From JAFGTX01 sp942492225 (GTDB taxonomy: Bacteria > Bacillota > Clostridia > Peptostreptococcales > Acidaminobacteraceae), in contig CALODS010000077.1 in assembly GCA_942492225.1 (NCBI GenBank), forward strand, positions 25,830 through 89,829: a stretch of DNA of 64,000 nucleotides, in the 5' to 3' direction. Position numbers and translations under genes: made by a program. Below, piece by piece: positions 60,367 through 64,000 of the stretch; the stretch's first letter is position 1, and every line of letters begins with the position of its first letter. The notes under the pieces are model-generated. The model saw only the letters and a list, made by a program, of their open reading frames with translations, was not told where the DNA came from and did not search any database.

Positions 60367-60918
60367 TTATTCACTCTCTTTCTCTATTGCGCTTACCGCT
60401 TCTAAATACTCTTCACGCGTAATGCCATAATGGTTTAATCTATTTATAAACTGCTTACCATTACCATAACCAATACCTAATATTTTACCAACTAAATCCC
60501 GTCTCGCATGAGCAGTGGGATTACCATTTAAATTATCTTTGACTAAATCCGCTGTTGCAAATTCTTTTCGCTGGTCATCCATTATTGTATGAACCTTTCC
60601 AAGTGCAATAATGATATGTTCTGGCGTAGCATTTTCTATACCAATATTATCTTTTTTTCTTGCTTCTTCACGTGGTAAAAAAGCATGTTTACAGCCCTTT
60701 ACACGTTTTGCTATTCTGTTTCTAATTTGTTCACCTGCATAATCTGGATCTGTAAAAATAATCACTCCACATTTTTTTTGAGCTTCTTCAATACGCTTAA
60801 ATGTTTTTTCTGATATCCCAAATCCATGGGTAATGATAATTTCGCAGTTTACAGCTTTTTTGACAGCTGTTTCATCATCTCTGCCTTCTACAACGATTAC
60901 TTCTTTAATATTAATCAC
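60367..60918 (-). CDS. rnmV: Ribonuclease M5
   Basis: Matures 5S rRNA. 183 residues with a Toprim domain (about 4-90; VEGRDDETAVKKA and FTDPDYAGEQIR hold the metal-binding acids) and C-terminal DUF4093 region. Start is a GTG about nine bases after GGAAG. The pairing with rsmA is conserved in Firmicutes. Confidence 0.93.
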   Translation of the reverse strand: MINIKEVIVVEGRDDETAVKKAVNCEIIITHGFGISEKTFKRIEEAQKKCGVIIFTDPDYAGEQIRNRIAKRVKGCKHAFLPREEARKKDNIGIENATPEHIIIALGKVHTIMDDQRKEFATADLVKDNLNGNPTAHARRDLVGKILGIGYGNGKQFINRLNHYGITREEYLEAVSAIEKESE

Positions 60919-60931
60919 GTGTCATCTCTTC

Positions 60932-61981
60932 CTATCTTGAATACCCCACCATAAGGGATTGATCAAATTCATCCTCTAAAACATACACTCGCACTTTTCG
61001 GATACCATATCTCAACGCTTGAGCATTATCATTTACAAAAATATCAATTCTATTTGTTTTAATAGCACTTCCAGTGTCTTCAGCAGAAGAAAAACCATAG
61101 TCTGGCATTCTGTCCAATGATTCTACATAAAGCTGGGACCGTAGTTTAATTGCTCTAGGATCAACTGCCACAACACCAGGTCGTGCTTTTGTTCCTGAAA
61201 AAGTAATCCCATATTGGGGATGATCAGGATACTTACCGCAACTAGCATATGACAAATCGTAAGCAGTTGCAACCATATCCATAACTTTTGAATACCTAAA
61301 GGGCGTACCATCATCGAGCACAAGAAACTTTTCTTTCCCTTTTGTCAAAAATGCTGAAGTGGGTTCTTTCTCATAAGTCCATTCTATAAGTTGTCGACTC
61401 ACCTCTTGACCATTTTCAACAATTACTTCAATTTGTTCATTACTTTGACCATACGCACCAGCTGATTTCAAAATAGCCGTACCTGATTTTAATTGTTCTG
61501 TCTTCTTGATATCAATACCATAACCAATCGTCAATTGCTCATTTAACAATCTTTTCTCAACCTTAACTAACTCTATCTTACGATCCCCTTTTATTGGTTT
61601 ATCTACCGCTGGATATACTTTGTCCAAAGGACCAAGTTCAATCTCAGCTTCTTTTAAAATATCTCCTACTTTTAGTAGTGTCGTATAATATTCCATTGTA
61701 TTATCGCCAATAACAATTTCTACTGGAAATGACCGTACAATTTGAATATCCATACCATCTTTTAAGGTTGTGCCTAGTGATGGAATTACTTTATCCGAAT
61801 GGTAAAGTTCAATACCGTGGCGTTTAAATAACTCTGCCATATCACCTTTATGTGTTTTTATTGAGTAGGTTTGATTACTGTCTAGTATAGTGATTTCTTT
61901 TTTTAAAATTTTATTTGTGAGGGATATTCCCAAACTGATGACAATAACAATGATGACCAAATTTCTGTAATAGCGATCCAT
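60932..61981 (-). CDS. yabE: YabE-like DUF348-G5-3D cell-wall protein
   Basis: Resuscitation-factor-like wall enzyme of 349 residues: N-terminal membrane anchor (about 8-25), ubiquitin-like DUF348 repeats (about 35-130), a G5 domain (about 140-215) and a C-terminal 3D domain (about 235-330) with the three Asp motifs TAYD, AVDP and DTGSAIK-RID, which define lytic transglycosylase activity. I use the ATG at 61981; the GTG at 61990 lies in the ribosome site. Conserved neighbour of rnmV. Confidence 0.92.
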   Translation of the reverse strand: MDRYYRNLVIIVIVISLGISLTNKILKKEITILDSNQTYSIKTHKGDMAELFKRHGIELYHSDKVIPSLGTTLKDGMDIQIVRSFPVEIVIGDNTMEYYTTLLKVGDILKEAEIELGPLDKVYPAVDKPIKGDRKIELVKVEKRLLNEQLTIGYGIDIKKTEQLKSGTAILKSAGAYGQSNEQIEVIVENGQEVSRQLIEWTYEKEPTSAFLTKGKEKFLVLDDGTPFRYSKVMDMVATAYDLSYASCGKYPDHPQYGITFSGTKARPGVVAVDPRAIKLRSQLYVESLDRMPDYGFSSAEDTGSAIKTNRIDIFVNDNAQALRYGIRKVRVYVLEDEFDQSLMVGYSR

Positions 61982-61999
61982 TGATTTCACCTCAAAGAT

Positions 62000-62770
62000 T
62001 TATTCTTCTATACCAAAAAATTTACATGCATTTTTTTTTGTCGCTTCAGCAACATCCTTATAGGTTAAGCCTTTAATTTCAGCAATTTTATCTGCTACAT
62101 ATTCAACATAGGCCGGTTCATTTCTTTTCCCTCTATAGGGCACTGGTGTCAAAAATGGTGAATCTGTTTCCACAAGCAATCTATCGAGAGGAACGACGTT
62201 AACAACTTCAATAGTTTTACGATTATTTTTGAAAGTAAGTGGTCCAGCAATAGAAATATATGCACCTAGTTCTACATATTGTCTTGCCAGTTCAGCACTA
62301 CCAGAAAAACAATGCATCACAACACCTGTTTCAAATGCCTTTTCTTCTTTTAAAATACGTAGCATATCATCATTCGCTTCACGATCATGAATAATAATTG
62401 GCATTTTTAAAGACTTCGCTAATCTTATTTGTTCTATAAATACCTTTCTTTGAACTTCTCTAGGAGAATGATCATAGTGGTAATCTAATCCAATTTCACC
62501 TATTGCTTTTACTTTTTCTTTTCTAGCCAAAGCCTTTATAAGACTTAGCATCATATCATCTACAGAATCTGCATCATGGGGATGTATACCCACTGCAGCA
62601 TAAACCATATCATATGTTTCCGATAGTTCTACCGCTTTCACAGATGATGCATAATCTGCGCCTGGATTCATTATTAATGATAGTCCAGCCTGTTTTGCTC
62701 TCTCAATTATGGCATCTCTTTCACCGTCGAATCGCTCTGAATCTATGTGCGCATGAGAATCGAATAACAT
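62000..62770 (-). CDS. tatD: TatD family metal-dependent DNase
   Basis: TIM-barrel hydrolase of 256 residues. Metal ligands in FDSHAHID, GEIGLDYHYD, IIHDRE, VMHCFSG and ETDSPFL are intact. Relatives are 3'-5' exonucleases. Located between metG and yabE, as in B. subtilis (yabD). Confidence 0.95.
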   Translation of the reverse strand: MLFDSHAHIDSERFDGERDAIIERAKQAGLSLIMNPGADYASSVKAVELSETYDMVYAAVGIHPHDADSVDDMMLSLIKALARKEKVKAIGEIGLDYHYDHSPREVQRKVFIEQIRLAKSLKMPIIIHDREANDDMLRILKEEKAFETGVVMHCFSGSAELARQYVELGAYISIAGPLTFKNNRKTIEVVNVVPLDRLLVETDSPFLTPVPYRGKRNEPAYVEYVADKIAEIKGLTYKDVAEATKKNACKFFGIEE

Positions 62771-62832
62771 TTTTTCACTTCCAATCTATTATTTTTTTAA
62801 TCATAAATATGCTATCTATTATATCATAAAAA

Positions 62833-62866
62833 AAGTCATCATCAGTATTAACCAATGATGACTTAT
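62833..62866 (-). terminator. Terminator after metG
   Basis: AAGTCATCAT (62833-62842) pairs with ATGATGACTT (62855-62864); on the minus strand it is followed by TTTTTTT. Confidence 0.85.
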
Positions 62867-62880
62867 CATTATTAAACGTT

Positions 62881-64000
62881 TTACGAAACAGTGCTGCCTG
62901 ATGGCATATCCACTGTAACTAATTTTAAATCTTTTCCAGAAGTTGCAGCTAATATCATACCATTAGAATCAACACCCCTTAACTGAACTGGTTTTAAATT
63001 CGCTACAAGAATAACTTTTTCTCCAACAAGTTCATCTGGCGTATATTGTTTAGAAATTCCAGAAACTACTTGGCGTTGTTCCTCACCTACTTGTAATTGA
63101 AGAATTAATAATTTATCCGCATCTGGATGTGGTTCTGCTTTGATAATTTCTGCTACTCTAAAATCAACTTTCACAAAATCATCAATAGTTATCTCTTCTT
63201 TTTTGGAAGTTTTCTTTTCTTTCTTTTTCTTTTCAGGCTTATTTTCTTCAACTTTTCCTTCTGGTCCATAAATATCTTCTAACATTTTCTTTTCGTCTAT
63301 ACGAGCAAACAGTGGTGTACCTTCGCCAACTTTAGCACCCACAACCGTTCCTTCAAATGACTTTATTGAGTCATAAGTAATCGCTGTTGCATTAATTTGT
63401 TCCTGAATCTTCTTAGCTGTTTCAGGAATAAATGATTCTAGTAAAACTGATGCAATACGAATACTTTCCAATAAATTATAAAGTACCGTTCCAAGACGTT
63501 CTTGTTGTGCTTCGTCTTTTGCAAGAGCCCAAGGCATTGTTTCATCAATATATTTATTGCTTCTTCTCAGTAAAATCCAAAGTTCTTCTAAAGCATCTGA
63601 CACTTTATAAGCACTCATTTTTTCTTCTACACGATTATAAGTATCAAGCGCTAAAGCAATTAATTCTTCATCAATAGCTTCTTTAGCAGTTGGCGCCTGA
63701 ATAACACCGTCAAAGTATTTATTGACCATTGCAACTGTTCTATTAACTAAATTTCCTAAAACATTTGCAAGGTCTGTGTTAATTCTGCTAATCATTAGTT
63801 CATAAGTCATTGTACCATCGTTCGCATAAGGCATTTCTCTTAAAACATAATAACGAACTGGATCTACACCAAATCGGTTCACTAAATCCTCTGCGTAAAT
63901 AACATTTCCTTTAGATTTAGACATTTTATCTTTTCCTGTCAATAACCATGGGTGACCAAATACGGTTTTAGGTAATTCTTCGCCAAGTGCCATCAACATA
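62881..64000 (-). CDS. metG: Methionyl-tRNA synthetase, C-terminal part (5' end outside window)
   Basis: The visible 373 residues begin just before the KMSKS loop (KDKMSKSKGNVIYAEDL), then show the helical anticodon-binding domain (about 60-235), a Lys/Glu-rich linker (about 245-265) and an appended tRNA-binding OB domain (about 270-372; VDFRVAEIIKAEPHPDADKL). The Rossmann domain with the HIGH motif is to the right of the window. Confidence 0.95.
   Translation of the reverse strand, partial: MLMALGEELPKTVFGHPWLLTGKDKMSKSKGNVIYAEDLVNRFGVDPVRYYVLREMPYANDGTMTYELMISRINTDLANVLGNLVNRTVAMVNKYFDGVIQAPTAKEAIDEELIALALDTYNRVEEKMSAYKVSDALEELWILLRRSNKYIDETMPWALAKDEAQQERLGTVLYNLLESIRIASVLLESFIPETAKKIQEQINATAITYDSIKSFEGTVVGAKVGEGTPLFARIDEKKMLEDIYGPEGKVEENKPEKKKKEKKTSKKEEITIDDFVKVDFRVAEIIKAEPHPDADKLLILQLQVGEEQRQVVSGISKQYTPDELVGEKVILVANLKPVQLRGVDSNGMILAATSGKDLKLVTVDMPSGSTVS

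Noticed and set aside
1..64000. tRNA, rRNA, CRISPR arrays, insertion sequences or prophage
   Set aside because: None was recognised on reading the intergenic regions; no transposase, integrase, cas or spaced direct repeats were found.

Overview
The window is an AT-rich chromosomal segment of a low-GC anaerobic Firmicute, most likely a member of the Clostridia. The evidence is the housekeeping order walK-walR, purA, dnaB, rplI, gdpP, yybS, rpsR-ssb-rpsF and metG-tatD-yabE-rnmV-ksgA, strong AGGAGG ribosome sites, a DnaD/DnaI primosome, RecU, anaerobic oxidative-stress proteins (superoxide reductase, rubredoxin, PerR) and genes typical of selenocysteine-using clostridia. The genus cannot be fixed from the sequence. 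Most genes are on the minus strand.

Layout. 1-9.4 kb: partial walK, walR, a LysM/G5/M23 cell-wall hydrolase, dnaD and dnaI (plus strand), purA, an acetyltransferase and dnaB. 9.4-14.2 kb: rplI, gdpP, yybS, then rpsR-ssb-rpsF with a near-consensus promoter. 14.2-21.3 kb: a large Cache-HAMP-PAS-GGDEF-EAL protein, a DUF951/DUF3343/YedF group linked to selenium and sulfur handling, CvpA, a beta-propeller protein and an RlmL-type rRNA methyltransferase. 21.3-28.6 kb: a hybrid kinase-like/receiver protein and a compact monoderm Tad (Flp) pilus locus. 28.7-34.8 kb: a stomatin/NfeD pair, a GGDEF protein with a small STAS-like partner, YitT, and an arsR-permease-thioredoxin operon. 34.9-41.5 kb: a near-complete p-aminobenzoate and folate operon containing an unassigned nucleotidyltransferase, with a divergent TIM-barrel gene. 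41.7-47.6 kb: a three-gene NuoE/NuoF/(NuoG+GltD+dead Mo-domain) complex that looks like a flavin-based bifurcating NAD(P)/ferredoxin transhydrogenase. 47.6-52.5 kb: DUF134-mrp, rnhA, a Na+/H+ antiporter, ferritin, superoxide reductase, PerR and rubredoxin. 52.7-56.4 kb: a reactive-sulfur cluster. 56.4-64 kb: a secreted M6-type protease, recU, ksgA, rnmV, yabE, tatD and partial metG.

The most notable content is at 52.7-56.4 kb. A CsoR-family repressor with a CstR-like two-cysteine pattern accompanies a four-domain CoA-disulfide reductase-rhodanese-TusA-DsrE protein. Next to it is a HesB/IscA-like gene whose catalytic cysteine codon is an in-frame TGA followed by a suitably placed hairpin, so it is very probably a selenoprotein. 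Similar GC-rich inverted repeats (ACCCC...GGGGT) sit just downstream of the promoters of both units, suggesting one sulfur-sensing regulon that controls a selenoprotein. Two intergenic regions (33.1-33.25 and 58.6-58.85 kb) carry clusters of DnaA boxes. No tRNA, rRNA, CRISPR array, insertion sequence or prophage was recognised.
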